This document shows positions 35,050-43,003 of a DNA stretch of 64,000 bases, in pieces; positions within the stretch are counted from its first letter, which is position 1; every line of letters starts with the position of its first letter. The notes below the pieces were generated by a model that was given only the letters and a program-made list of their open reading frames with translations, did no database searches and was not told the DNA's origin. The stretch lies in contig DKJL01000018.1 of NCBI GenBank assembly GCA_002454815.1, positions 25,129-89,128 of the forward strand, given 5' to 3'. The DNA is from Flavobacteriales bacterium UBA6693. Lineage in GTDB: Bacteria; Bacteroidota; Bacteroidia; Flavobacteriales; Weeksellaceae. The translations under genes were made by a program, and so were the position numbers.

Positions 35050-35055
35050 AAAATA

Positions 35056-35760
35056 ATGATTTTAAATAAACCATTGTTCGTGTTTCTGCTGTTAATCGGT
35101 TTTTTCGGGCAGGCACAGCACGACACCATCATTGCAAAACCTATTAGCCAATATCCGCCCGAATTATTAAAAACAGACGAATACGGAAATAAGTTTTTTT
35201 ATGACGAACGCCAAAAGGCCAGAATTTATGAGATTGATGGTGAGAATGTGGTCGTTATGGATGAGCTCATCCTGCGCAGTAAGCCACGCTTCAACAACCA
35301 ACTTGATCAGAATTACTACTTCTTTCTAAATAAAAAACTGAACCGCGTTTATCCCTTATTTCTTACCGCACTCGAGCAGTATGAAGACATTCAGGACGAA
35401 CTGGAAACATTGGATAAATCAGGACAAAGAAAATACATTAACCAACGGCAACAACTTCTGGCTGATGAATACGAAAAACAACTTCGCGATCTGACCACCA
35501 CAGAAGGACGGGTATTTGCTAAACTCATGAACCGCGCCACCGGGAAAACCGTTTACGACATTATCAAGGAACTTCGTGGCGGCTGGAGCGCATTTTGGTG
35601 GAATGTGAAAGGCAATATCGCCGACGTCAACATCAAGCAACCTTACGATCCCCATGCTGACCGCAGCGACCAGTTTATAGAATCACTGTTGCAAACTAAC
35701 TGGAATAATGGTTACTTGCAGCCTTATCCTGGTTATTTAAGTTTTAAAGTTAAAAAATAG
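35056..35760 (+). CDS. DUF4294 family protein, exported
   Basis: The 234-residue protein begins with a signal peptide ending near GQAQ (residue 20). The mature part matches the DUF4294 family of Bacteroidota, with the conserved DELILRSKPRFNN and TGKTVYDIIKELRGG stretches and a long charged helix between. The function is unknown; a periplasmic location is likely. The next gene, an S1/P1 nuclease, starts one base after the stop, so they are co-expressed. Confidence 0.82.
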   Translation: MILNKPLFVFLLLIGFFGQAQHDTIIAKPISQYPPELLKTDEYGNKFFYDERQKARIYEIDGENVVVMDELILRSKPRFNNQLDQNYYFFLNKKLNRVYPLFLTALEQYEDIQDELETLDKSGQRKYINQRQQLLADEYEKQLRDLTTTEGRVFAKLMNRATGKTVYDIIKELRGGWSAFWWNVKGNIADVNIKQPYDPHADRSDQFIESLLQTNWNNGYLQPYPGYLSFKVKK

Positions 35761-35761
35761 T

Positions 35762-36553
35762 ATGAAGAAATTATGGAAAAGTTCAGTTGTTCTCGTAGCG
35801 TTGCTGAGCTTTAATTTTGCCTATTCGTGGGGAACGACAGGGCATCGTGTAGTCGCTGAAATAGCTGAAAACCACCTTACGGGTAAGGCAAAACGCCACC
35901 TGAAAAAAATCATCGGTGATCAGAAACTTGCGTATTGGGCCAACTGGCCGGATTTTATCAAGGCCGACACCACCGGGGTCTGGAAGCATACGGACCAGTG
36001 GCACTACGTGAATGTGGATCAGCAAACTAATCTCAAGGATTTCACTCAGAAATTGCGTGAGCAGGCAGGACCAAATATCTACACCCAGATTAAGACGCTT
36101 TCCCAACAAATTAAAGACAAAAGAACGTCCCCGGCCGACAGAGAAATTGCGCTGCGATTTGTTATTCACCTGATGGGTGATGCCGCTCAGCCGCTGCACT
36201 TAGGCCGCTTGGAAGATTTGGGTGGAAACAGAATAAAAGTGAAATTCTTCGGCGATAATACCAATTTGCATTCGCTTTGGGATTCGAAACTGGTTGATTT
36301 TCAGAAATACAGCTATACCGAATATGCGCGTGTGCTGGATGTAAAATCAAAGCAGGAAGTGAAAACCATCCAAGGCGGCACTTTGGAAGACTGGCTCTAC
36401 GACAGTCACAAAGAAGCCAACGTGATCTACGCGAACTCGCAAGCAGACGCTTCCTACGCTTATGATTATAATTACCGGTTTACTCCGTTACTGGAAAAGC
36501 AGCTGTTATACGGCGGCCTTAGACTAGCCAAATTACTGAACGAAATTTTATAG
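35762..36553 (+). CDS. S1/P1 nuclease, secreted
   Basis: The 263-residue precursor has a signal peptide cleaved before Trp in SWGTTGHR. That exposed N-terminal tryptophan is a zinc ligand in this trinuclear-zinc nuclease family. Further ligands are His in GHR, Asp in WPDFI, His in WHYVN, HLMGDAAQPLHLG and HSLWDS. It degrades single-stranded DNA, RNA or 3'-nucleotides outside the cytoplasm and may supply phosphate. The 3' end overlaps the convergent NUDIX gene by six bases. Confidence 0.93.
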   Translation: MKKLWKSSVVLVALLSFNFAYSWGTTGHRVVAEIAENHLTGKAKRHLKKIIGDQKLAYWANWPDFIKADTTGVWKHTDQWHYVNVDQQTNLKDFTQKLREQAGPNIYTQIKTLSQQIKDKRTSPADREIALRFVIHLMGDAAQPLHLGRLEDLGGNRIKVKFFGDNTNLHSLWDSKLVDFQKYSYTEYARVLDVKSKQEVKTIQGGTLEDWLYDSHKEANVIYANSQADASYAYDYNYRFTPLLEKQLLYGGLRLAKLLNEIL

Positions 36554-36964
36554 ATATTTTTTCTGTAATTGGCGGAAAGCGATTTTATCAACTTCTAATG
36601 GGAATGGATTTTCTTCGGCAGCGAGGGAAATCCATTCTGTTTTTTCGATACAAGGATCCATGATCAGCAATTCATTCTGATCAACGAGTTCACCTTGATA
36701 ATATATGCTGAGGAGTTGTTCCGCCGCACTGAATTTCGACTGTACAAAATGCTCCTGCGTGTAGAGGTGCAGCACGTTCTTTATCTTTATATTTAATTCT
36801 TCTTCCAGTTCGCGTTCCAGGCACTGCATCACTCCTTCACCGAATTCCAGACCGCCGCCGGGAAATTTAAGCAGTTGTTCGCCCACATATTCTTCCCGCA
36901 AAGCGAGCACTTTTCCGTCTTTTACAATTGTTGCGTAAACGCGCACATTTATTTTATCAATCAT
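36548..36964 (-). CDS. NUDIX hydrolase
   Basis: The 138-residue protein has a NUDIX box at about residues 38-60 (GGGLEFGEGVMQCLERELEEEL), with the usual closing Gly replaced by Asn. The metal-binding Glu residues are kept. The ATG at 36964 is chosen because a -7 element (36991-36998) lies just upstream and the longer frame would start before it. The substrate is unknown; small members often clean oxidised or non-canonical nucleotides. Confidence 0.88.
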   Translation of the reverse strand: MIDKINVRVYATIVKDGKVLALREEYVGEQLLKFPGGGLEFGEGVMQCLERELEEELNIKIKNVLHLYTQEHFVQSKFSAAEQLLSIYYQGELVDQNELLIMDPCIEKTEWISLAAEENPFPLEVDKIAFRQLQKKYL

Positions 36965-36990
36965 ATTTTTAGTGTTCCTGTTGAAACAAT

Positions 36991-36998
36991 CAAAGGTA
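36991..36998 (-). promoter_or_regulatory. -7 element of the NUDIX gene
   Basis: TACCTTTG on the minus strand matches TAnnTTTG and sits 26 bases before the ATG. No -33 TTG was seen at standard spacing. Confidence 0.4.
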
Positions 36999-37010
36999 AA
37001 CAAATACAGG

Positions 37011-37697
37011 TTATGTCTGTTTTGGCATTTTCCAGGCATTCAGCATTTCGCGTTTGCCGGGTGGACCCGCCATTTTTTCAACGCTGAAATTCAACGATTG
37101 CAGTTCACGCCTAAAACTTCCTTTAGAAGCGTAAGTCGTCAGCAAACTGCTGGGGGCCGTTTTTTGATCTAACTTTTCCAGCAGAGGTTTTTGCCAAAGG
37201 TCCGGCTGCACGCGCGCACCGAAACAATCGAAGTAGACCAGATCGATTGGCGGCAGATCAATTTCATTTAATTGATGGAAATCCGCGCGCAGCTTCGTTA
37301 AAGTAAAACCAGAGGTAAGCTCAATTTCCCTGTTCCACTCTGACTGATGCGCAGTCATATAAGCTTCGGAGATTTTCTTGTCGGGAAAAAGTTTTTCGTA
37401 GTTTAAGCAAGAAATTTCGTCCGGCGTAACGGGATATTTTTCGATCGCATAATAATTGATGACATGATATTTATCATTTTTGAAAAACTCATCAATTGTT
37501 GCTAAAAAATTCAGTCCTGTACCGAAACCAAGTTCAAGAATATTTATTTCACACTTTTCTATGCGTTTTAATCCATTATTAATAAAGACGTGTTGTGCTT
37601 CCTGCAAAGCGCCGTGCTGAGAATGATAGCTCTCATTCAACGCACTGATAAACAAGGTGTTACTGCCATCTAAAGTTTGTTGTACACGTCGGTTCAT
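37011..37697 (-). CDS. mnmD: tRNA 5-methylaminomethyl-2-thiouridine methyltransferase MnmD
   Basis: The 228-residue SAM-dependent enzyme performs the last methylation of the wobble uridine in several tRNAs, the job done by the N-terminal half of E. coli MnmC. Motifs are ILELGFGTGLNFLAT (SAM binding), YYAIEKYP and the DLVYFDCFGARVQPDLW segment. As in many bacteria it lacks the FAD oxidase half. The ATG at 37697 is preferred over a TTG five codons upstream. Confidence 0.92.
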   Translation of the reverse strand: MNRRVQQTLDGSNTLFISALNESYHSQHGALQEAQHVFINNGLKRIEKCEINILELGFGTGLNFLATIDEFFKNDKYHVINYYAIEKYPVTPDEISCLNYEKLFPDKKISEAYMTAHQSEWNREIELTSGFTLTKLRADFHQLNEIDLPPIDLVYFDCFGARVQPDLWQKPLLEKLDQKTAPSSLLTTYASKGSFRRELQSLNFSVEKMAGPPGKREMLNAWKMPKQT

Positions 37698-37725
37698 GCT
37701 AAATTTTTTCAAAATTAGTTTAATA

Positions 37726-37756
37726 TTTTGAAATTTGAAAAATTATATTAAATTTG
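37726..37756 (+). promoter_or_regulatory. ilvE promoter
   Basis: TTTTG (37726-37730) is followed after 18 bases by TAAATTTG (37749-37756). Both match the Bacteroidota consensus. The leader to the ATG is about 22 bases. Confidence 0.7.
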
Positions 37757-37781
37757 TAGAACATCAAAAATAATTTAAAAA

Positions 37782-38843
37782 ATGATAATTCAGAAATCTA
37801 CCAGTCCACGGGTGTCCTCGTTCGATCCAGAGAATTTTTCGTTTGGTAATACCTTTATCGATCACATGATCATTTGTGAATACGAGAACGGAAAATGGGG
37901 CGACGTGAAACTTGTTCCTTATGGTCCGTTGCCTTTTTCGCCCGCAATGATGGGCGTTAACTACGGTCAAGCTTGCTTCGAAGGAATGAAAGCGTACAAG
38001 GACAAAGATGGCGAGATCTTTCTGTTCCGCCCGGAAAAGAATTTCGAGCGTATTAATAAATCGGCGACGCGACTTGCCATGCCTCCCGTGACTGAAGAAA
38101 TGTTTCTCGGTGGGCTGCGTGCCTTGGTCGATGTCGACAGAGACTGGATTCCGTACGGTGAAGGAAATTCGCTTTATATCCGACCACTCATCTTCGCGAC
38201 CGAAGAAGCGCTGAAGGCACGGATTGCCAATAAATATATGTTTGCGATTGTAGCGACGCCTGCCAAAAGTTATTATTCTGAGCCGGTAGCCGTGAAAATC
38301 TCCAACTATTATTCCCGCGCCGCGAACGGCGGAGTCGGTTTTGCTAAAGCTGCCGGAAACTATGCCGCTTCTTTTTATCCTACAAAATTGGCGAATGAAG
38401 AAGGTTTCGAGCAGATTATCTGGACCGACGATGCGACGCACGAATATATTGAAGAAAGTGGTACGATGAACGTTTTTGTGCGCATTAATGACACAATTTA
38501 TACGCCGCCTACATCCGAGAAGATCCTTGATGGTATTACTCGCGACAGCTTCTTACATCTTGCTGAGCGTCGAAATATCGAAGTTCGCGTAGAGCCGGTT
38601 TCCGTCAAAAAGGTGGTGGAAGCTTATAGAAATGGAGAGCTGAAAGAAGTTTGGGGTGTTGGTACGGCCGTAGTTACCTCCGTATTTAAAGCAATCGGTT
38701 ATGAAGGCGAAAAACTGATGTTGCCACAACTGCCTTTGGAGGAAAGTTTCGCGCTCACGTTGCAGAAAGATCTTGTCGACATTCAGACCAATAATGCCGA
38801 AGATCCTTTTGGCTGGAGACAAAAAGTGGAACCGAAATATTAA
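37782..38843 (+). CDS. ilvE: Branched-chain amino acid aminotransferase
   Basis: This PLP enzyme performs the last step of valine, leucine and isoleucine synthesis and the first step of their breakdown. The 353-residue protein matches the longer eukaryote-like (type II) BCAT form: YGQACFEGMKAY, SLYIRPLIFA, the PLP lysine in VGFAKAAGNYAAS, and EESGTMNVFV. It has its own promoter and terminator. Confidence 0.96.
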   Translation: MIIQKSTSPRVSSFDPENFSFGNTFIDHMIICEYENGKWGDVKLVPYGPLPFSPAMMGVNYGQACFEGMKAYKDKDGEIFLFRPEKNFERINKSATRLAMPPVTEEMFLGGLRALVDVDRDWIPYGEGNSLYIRPLIFATEEALKARIANKYMFAIVATPAKSYYSEPVAVKISNYYSRAANGGVGFAKAAGNYAASFYPTKLANEEGFEQIIWTDDATHEYIEESGTMNVFVRINDTIYTPPTSEKILDGITRDSFLHLAERRNIEVRVEPVSVKKVVEAYRNGELKEVWGVGTAVVTSVFKAIGYEGEKLMLPQLPLEESFALTLQKDLVDIQTNNAEDPFGWRQKVEPKY

Positions 38844-38872
38844 AATCAGCAGTTTCAGATTGAATTATAATG

Positions 38873-38902
38873 AAGACCGGAATTCTTTTTCCGGTCTTTT
38901 TA
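38873..38902 (+). terminator. Rho-independent terminator of ilvE
   Basis: A perfect 8-bp stem (38873-38880 with 38891-38898) has a 10-base loop and a T-run. Confidence 0.88.
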
Positions 38903-38945
38903 ATTTTTAGGTTTGCTCCAAATTGCGTATTTTCGCAACACCGTT

Positions 38946-39455
38946 ATGAGATATTTTGCTGCATTTTTAGCGCTTTCTTTCTTTAGCTGTACCGAGCACG
39001 TGCCTCCTCATGCGCCAGTGGGCGGAAAGTTCAGTCAGGAAGATCTGCAGGCTTCCCAAAACCGGACTAAGCAACTCCGCGATCTGGAAAAAGCCCAGAT
39101 TGAAGAATGGATTGCGGCCCAGGAAGAAGTTTTTTTCGTAACACCTTACGGCTACTGGACGAATGACGCTGATTTATTTAAAAATAATAAAAAAGCGGAC
39201 GGGGAAGCGGTTTCATTTTCTTACGAAATTTATGATTTCGATTTAGTGAAATTGTACGATGAGCCAGTGCTTAGGAAACAGCAGGTTTTTGGGCGCTTTG
39301 AAGAATTAAAACCGATCGAAAATGCGCTGAGATATTTGCAGAAAGGCGAAACGGTAAAATTATTAATTCCCTCCACGTTGGCGTACGGTACGTCCGGCGA
39401 CGGCGACCGGATAACTAACGACTTGCCGATCATTATTCAGCTGAAAATGTTGTAA
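38946..39455 (+). CDS. gldI: GldI-like FKBP-type peptidyl-prolyl isomerase lipoprotein
   Basis: The 169-residue lipoprotein has lipobox FFSC at residues 13-16 and an FKBP-type C-terminal domain ([28 protein letters not shown]). It matches the GldI family first found in gliding Flavobacterium, which assists folding of exported proteins. The ATG at 38946 gives a clean signal peptide. A TATTTTCG element is at 38928-38935. The cyclophilin-FKBP gene follows after 10 bases. Confidence 0.85.
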   Translation: MRYFAAFLALSFFSCTEHVPPHAPVGGKFSQEDLQASQNRTKQLRDLEKAQIEEWIAAQEEVFFVTPYGYWTNDADLFKNNKKADGEAVSFSYEIYDFDLVKLYDEPVLRKQQVFGRFEELKPIENALRYLQKGETVKLLIPSTLAYGTSGDGDRITNDLPIIIQLKML

Positions 39456-39465
39456 TACCAACACT

Positions 39466-40587
39466 ATGATAATTAAAAAAATATGGGTCGCTGTTGCGGC
39501 CATACTACTCACAAGTTGCACCCCAATTTATAAAAAAATGAATGTAGACAAAGAAACTTACGCCAATCTTCAGGATGGTCTTTACGCTAATTTCCAGACC
39601 ACGGAAGGAAATATGATAGTAAAATTTGAGGACGAAAAAGCGCCAGTAACGGTAGCGAATTTTATCGGTTTGGCCGAGGGTAAAATCTCTAACAAATCAA
39701 AAGCGAAAGGCATCCCTTTTTATGACGGTACAATTTTTCACCGTGTCATTAAAGATTTTATGATTCAGGGCGGCGATCCGCAGGGAACCGGTATGGGAGA
39801 TCCCGGATATAAATTTGCCGATGAAAAAAATGACCTGAAGCATACAGGTAAAGGAATTCTTTCAATGGCGAATTCCGGTCCAAATACCAACGGTTCGCAG
39901 TTTTTCATTACTGAAGTTGCAACGCCCTGGCTGGATGGTAAACATACGATTTTTGGTAAAGTCGTGGAAGGTATGAATGTGATCGATAAAATTGCCAACG
40001 TTGAAAAAGGCGCGCAAGACAAACCGAAAAAAGACGTTGTTTTGGAAAAAGTAAGTGTTTTTTCGAAAGGAGAACAATATAAAAATTACGATGCTGCCAG
40101 CATTTTCGAAAATGGTAAATCGAAAATAAACGACCGGAATAGAGAGGTTACTGCTAAGATGGAAGCCGACCGCAAAAAGAAAGAAGCGGAATTTGAAGAA
40201 AATCAACAACGTTTGGTTGACGAGTTGAAAGCGGGTATGCAGCACACGCCATCCGGTTTGTATTACAAAATAACACAACCTACAGAAGGTAAGGCGAGTA
40301 TCGGTGATGTTGTGTCTGTGCATTATGCCGGCAAACTAATTGACGGTACCGAGTTCGATTCTTCCTTTAAACGTGGAGAACCTATCGAGATTCCTATCGG
40401 CGTCGGACAGGTGATCAAAGGTTGGGACGAAGGTATTTTACTGCTGAACGAGGGAGAATCTGCAACGCTGCTTATTCCCTCAGAATTGGGTTATGGAGCA
40501 CGCGGAGCCGCCGGAGTAATTCCTGCAAATGCCTGGTTGATTTTCGACGTACAGTTGGTAAAAATTAAACCATCGCTTTCCAAATAA
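39466..40587 (+). CDS. Dual-domain peptidyl-prolyl isomerase (cyclophilin plus FKBP) lipoprotein
   Basis: The 373-residue lipoprotein (lipobox LTSC near residue 18) carries a cyclophilin domain at about residues 40-200 ([25 protein letters not shown]). A charged helical linker covers about 210-255. An FKBP domain follows at about 262-370 ([34 protein letters not shown]). Both isomerase families are thus joined in one envelope protein. It sits in an operon with the GldI-like isomerase, pointing to a role in folding surface or secreted proteins. Confidence 0.93.
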   Translation: MIIKKIWVAVAAILLTSCTPIYKKMNVDKETYANLQDGLYANFQTTEGNMIVKFEDEKAPVTVANFIGLAEGKISNKSKAKGIPFYDGTIFHRVIKDFMIQGGDPQGTGMGDPGYKFADEKNDLKHTGKGILSMANSGPNTNGSQFFITEVATPWLDGKHTIFGKVVEGMNVIDKIANVEKGAQDKPKKDVVLEKVSVFSKGEQYKNYDAASIFENGKSKINDRNREVTAKMEADRKKKEAEFEENQQRLVDELKAGMQHTPSGLYYKITQPTEGKASIGDVVSVHYAGKLIDGTEFDSSFKRGEPIEIPIGVGQVIKGWDEGILLLNEGESATLLIPSELGYGARGAAGVIPANAWLIFDVQLVKIKPSLSK

Positions 40588-40608
40588 TTTTGTATTGAAT
40601 TTATACTT

Positions 40609-40637
40609 AAACACTTTCTTCGGAAGGTGTTTTTTTA
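40609..40637 (+). terminator. Rho-independent terminator of the isomerase operon
   Basis: A 10-bp stem (40609-40618 with 40623-40632, one G-T pair) has a TTCG loop and is followed by T7. Confidence 0.9.
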
Positions 40638-40883
40638 TTTAATTGAATGCACGGTAAATAAAATAAAAACGCGAACTAATGAAAAACACTTACAGAAAAA
40701 AAGATTTAAAGGTGTATTCACTAAATAAAATATTAAATATCGTCCTTATATTTGTGTAATTAAAAAAGCCTAGTTGTATGACAATACTTTATTTATGCAG
40801 GTTTTTATTTTGATGACCATGTTGTAAATTGACTTTATATTTTCTCAGCGTTGCTGCTTGCACAATTTATCAACACCGGATCA

Positions 40884-40917
40884 CTGGGTAAAAACTAATA
40901 ACTTCTAAAACACAAAT
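40884..40917 (+). repeat. Copy B of a dispersed intergenic element
   Basis: This stretch matches 32583-32616 at 29 of 34 positions, with the first 19 bases identical (CTGGGTAAAAACTAATAAC). Here it lies inside the candidate RNA. Confidence 0.65.
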
Positions 40918-40989
40918 GGTGGATTTAATCCGCCGCGAGAACCGGGCGTTTAGAAAGAGTGCAGACACGTTTTAAAACGTTGAGAAACC

Positions 40990-41022
40990 AAAGGCGTATC
41001 GATCGATACGCCTTTCTTTTTT
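40990..41022 (+). terminator. Strong terminator with perfect 11-bp stem
   Basis: The stem (40990-41000 with 41005-41015) has a GATC loop and is followed by a T-rich tail. It ends the candidate RNA. The convergent ion-channel gene stops at 41021, so the tail overlaps its end. Confidence 0.9.
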
Positions 41023-41848
41023 AAACGATCTTTTCACCGCAAATTTTACAGAAGCGCGCGTTATCGTCCACATCATCATTGCCACAGCGGGGACATTCTT
41101 TTTCTAAGTTTTGTCTTTTATTGCGCATTTCCGCAGTTACGATTCCTGTAGGTACGGCGATGATCGAGTAACCTGCCAGCATCAGCAAAACAGACAAAAA
41201 TTTACCCAATGGCGTACCCGGAGATACGTCGCCGTAACCCACCGTTGTCACGGTCACCACTGCCCAATATACACTTTGGGGAATACTTTCAAATCCTTCG
41301 CGATGGCCTTCCACCATAAACATCAGCGAGCCAATGATCACGGAAAATATGATGAGAAAAAGCAGGAAAATATAGATTTTTCGCGAGCTGTTTTTCATCG
41401 CGCGGATGATGAAATAACCGTCGTTCATAAAATCCATTAAATTAAGAATCCGGAAAATACGCAGCATCCGCAGCATCCTGAGAATGAGGAAGTATTTCGT
41501 AATTGGGAAAAATAAACTTAAATAAAAAGGAAGAATGGCCAGAAGATCGATGATGCCAAAAAAACTGAAAATATAGGATTTTTTATTTTTTAAAGTAATT
41601 ATGCGCATTATATATTCGATCGTAAAAAACGCTGTAATAATAATTTCCAGCACCAGAAACGTCATATGCATTTCTGCATCGAAGATCTGCACACTTTCCA
41701 TCATCACGATAAAGGTGCTTACCAAAATAAGCACCAGCAAACCGAGGTCGAAAAGTTTTCCTAATTTTGTGTCAGACTTGAAGATGATGCGAAAAAGCTG
41801 ACGTTTCCATTTCGTCCGCTCCGGCATAAAGTTATGTTCTCGTTCCAT
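41021..41848 (-). CDS. Voltage-gated potassium channel-type ion transporter
   Basis: The 275-residue protein has six membrane helices. An S4-like segment carries regularly spaced arginines (LRMLRMLRIFRIL), and the selectivity filter TVGYGD lies between S5 and S6. The tail ends in a small zinc ribbon (CPRCGNDDVDDNARFCKICG), which is unusual for a channel and may help assembly or gating. It is monocistronic and divergent from the Nif3-like gene. Confidence 0.93.
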   Translation of the reverse strand: MEREHNFMPERTKWKRQLFRIIFKSDTKLGKLFDLGLLVLILVSTFIVMMESVQIFDAEMHMTFLVLEIIITAFFTIEYIMRIITLKNKKSYIFSFFGIIDLLAILPFYLSLFFPITKYFLILRMLRMLRIFRILNLMDFMNDGYFIIRAMKNSSRKIYIFLLFLIIFSVIIGSLMFMVEGHREGFESIPQSVYWAVVTVTTVGYGDVSPGTPLGKFLSVLLMLAGYSIIAVPTGIVTAEMRNKRQNLEKECPRCGNDDVDDNARFCKICGEKIV

Positions 41849-41889
41849 TAAGCTCTGCTTTCTCGTGGATATTTAATTTACCGATCATA

Positions 41890-41897
41890 CAAACATA
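41890..41897 (-). promoter_or_regulatory. -7 element of the ion-channel gene
   Basis: TATGTTTG on the minus strand matches TAnnTTTG and lies about 41 bases before the ATG. It overlaps the space just upstream of the divergent Nif3-like gene. Confidence 0.4.
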
Positions 41898-41902
41898 CTA
41901 AA

Positions 41903-43000
41903 ATGACAATAAATCAGGTTGCAAAAATCATGGACGAACTTATCCCGCTGGGACAGGCAGAAGGATATGACAACGTAGGTTTGCTTTGCGGCCGACCGGA
42001 AAATACGGTAACCGGCATGCTCGTTTGTCACGATGTTCTGGAGGCGGTGGTGGATGAAGCCATTAAAAAAAAGGTAAACTTAATCGTTTGTTTTCATCCT
42101 ATTATTTTTAAAGGTTTAAAGAAAATCACCGGCGCCGATTATGTGCAAAGATCAGTGCTGAAAGCAATTGAAAATAAAATAGCCATCTACGCGATTCATA
42201 CTGCGTTCGACAATGATTTTTTTGGGGTTAATCACAGAATTTGTGAAAAACTTGGGCTTGAGAACAAAAAAGTCTTGATGCCTAAAAAAGGAGATCTGCA
42301 TATATTGCAGGTTTATGTACCTACGGATCACGAAGCGAAATTGCAGAGCGCTTTATTTGACGCTGGTGCAGGTAACATTGGATTTTATGATGAATGCAGT
42401 TTCTCGTTGGCGGGTAAAGGGACTTTCCGTCCAAAACCGGGCGCAGATCCTTACGACGGGGAAATAGGAAAACGCGAAACGGCTGATGAGAAACTACTTT
42501 CCGTTATTTTCGAGAAACGAAAACAAGCGGCAGTTGTTGCGGCAATGCAGTCAGCGCATCCCTACGAAGAAGTGGCATATCAGACGATTGCAGTAGAAAA
42601 TGAAAACCAATACGAAGGTTTGGGCATGTACGGCGAATTTGACGATGAAATGTCCGAACAGGATTTTCTTATTTTATTACGTGAAAAGTTTGGTCTGGAA
42701 GTGGTGCGGCACAGCAACTTTATTAATCGCAAAATAAAACGGGTGGCGGTTTTGGGAGGCAGCGGCGCTGACGGAATCAGCGCGGCAAAATCAAAGAACT
42801 GTGATGCTTATATTACCGGCGATTTGAAGTATCACGATTTCTTCCGCGCAGAGTCGCAAATATTGTTATGCGACGTTGGTCATTTTGAGTCCGAACAATT
42901 TGTTACTGAGCATTTAGTTGAAATTTTATCACAAAAATTCACTACCTTTGCCGTCTCAAAATCTGTTGAGAAAACGAATCCTGTAAATTATTTTCTATAA
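41903..43000 (+). CDS. Nif3-like dinuclear metal centre protein
   Basis: The 365-residue protein has the split Nif3/YqfO architecture. The N-terminal half carries metal ligands in FHPIIF and HTAFD. A PII-like inserted domain covers about residues 130-235. The C-terminal half has DVGHFESEQF. Such proteins form hexamers with a two-metal site and are proposed GTP cyclohydrolase-like or folate-linked hydrolases; the true substrate is unsettled. The coiled-coil gene follows after three bases, a pairing that is widely conserved in bacteria. Confidence 0.92.
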   Translation: MTINQVAKIMDELIPLGQAEGYDNVGLLCGRPENTVTGMLVCHDVLEAVVDEAIKKKVNLIVCFHPIIFKGLKKITGADYVQRSVLKAIENKIAIYAIHTAFDNDFFGVNHRICEKLGLENKKVLMPKKGDLHILQVYVPTDHEAKLQSALFDAGAGNIGFYDECSFSLAGKGTFRPKPGADPYDGEIGKRETADEKLLSVIFEKRKQAAVVAAMQSAHPYEEVAYQTIAVENENQYEGLGMYGEFDDEMSEQDFLILLREKFGLEVVRHSNFINRKIKRVAVLGGSGADGISAAKSKNCDAYITGDLKYHDFFRAESQILLCDVGHFESEQFVTEHLVEILSQKFTTFAVSKSVEKTNPVNYFL

Positions 43001-43003
43001 AAT

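Larger units (their letters stand above)
40588..41020. other. Gene-free region carrying a likely structured RNA
   Basis: After the terminator of the isomerase operon there are about 380 bases without a coding frame. The left half is AT-rich, with an exact -7 match TATATTTG at 40747-40754 lacking a clear -33. The right half (from about 40840) holds paired segments and ends in a very strong terminator, described separately. Confidence 0.6.
40842..41022 (+). ncRNA. Candidate structured small RNA
   Basis: The segments CTCAGCGTT (40842-40850) and AACGTTGAG (near 40976-40984) pair over 9 bp with one G-T. Inside them TTGCAC (near 40856-40861) pairs with GTGCAG (near 40960-40965). A central hairpin is at 40918-40934. 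A perfect terminator follows directly after the closing stem. A weak promoter (TATATTTT at 40836-40843, TTG 23 bases upstream) lies in front. The form of a closed, mostly double-stranded RNA ending in its own terminator recalls 6S-like RNAs, but I cannot assign a family. Confidence 0.5.
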
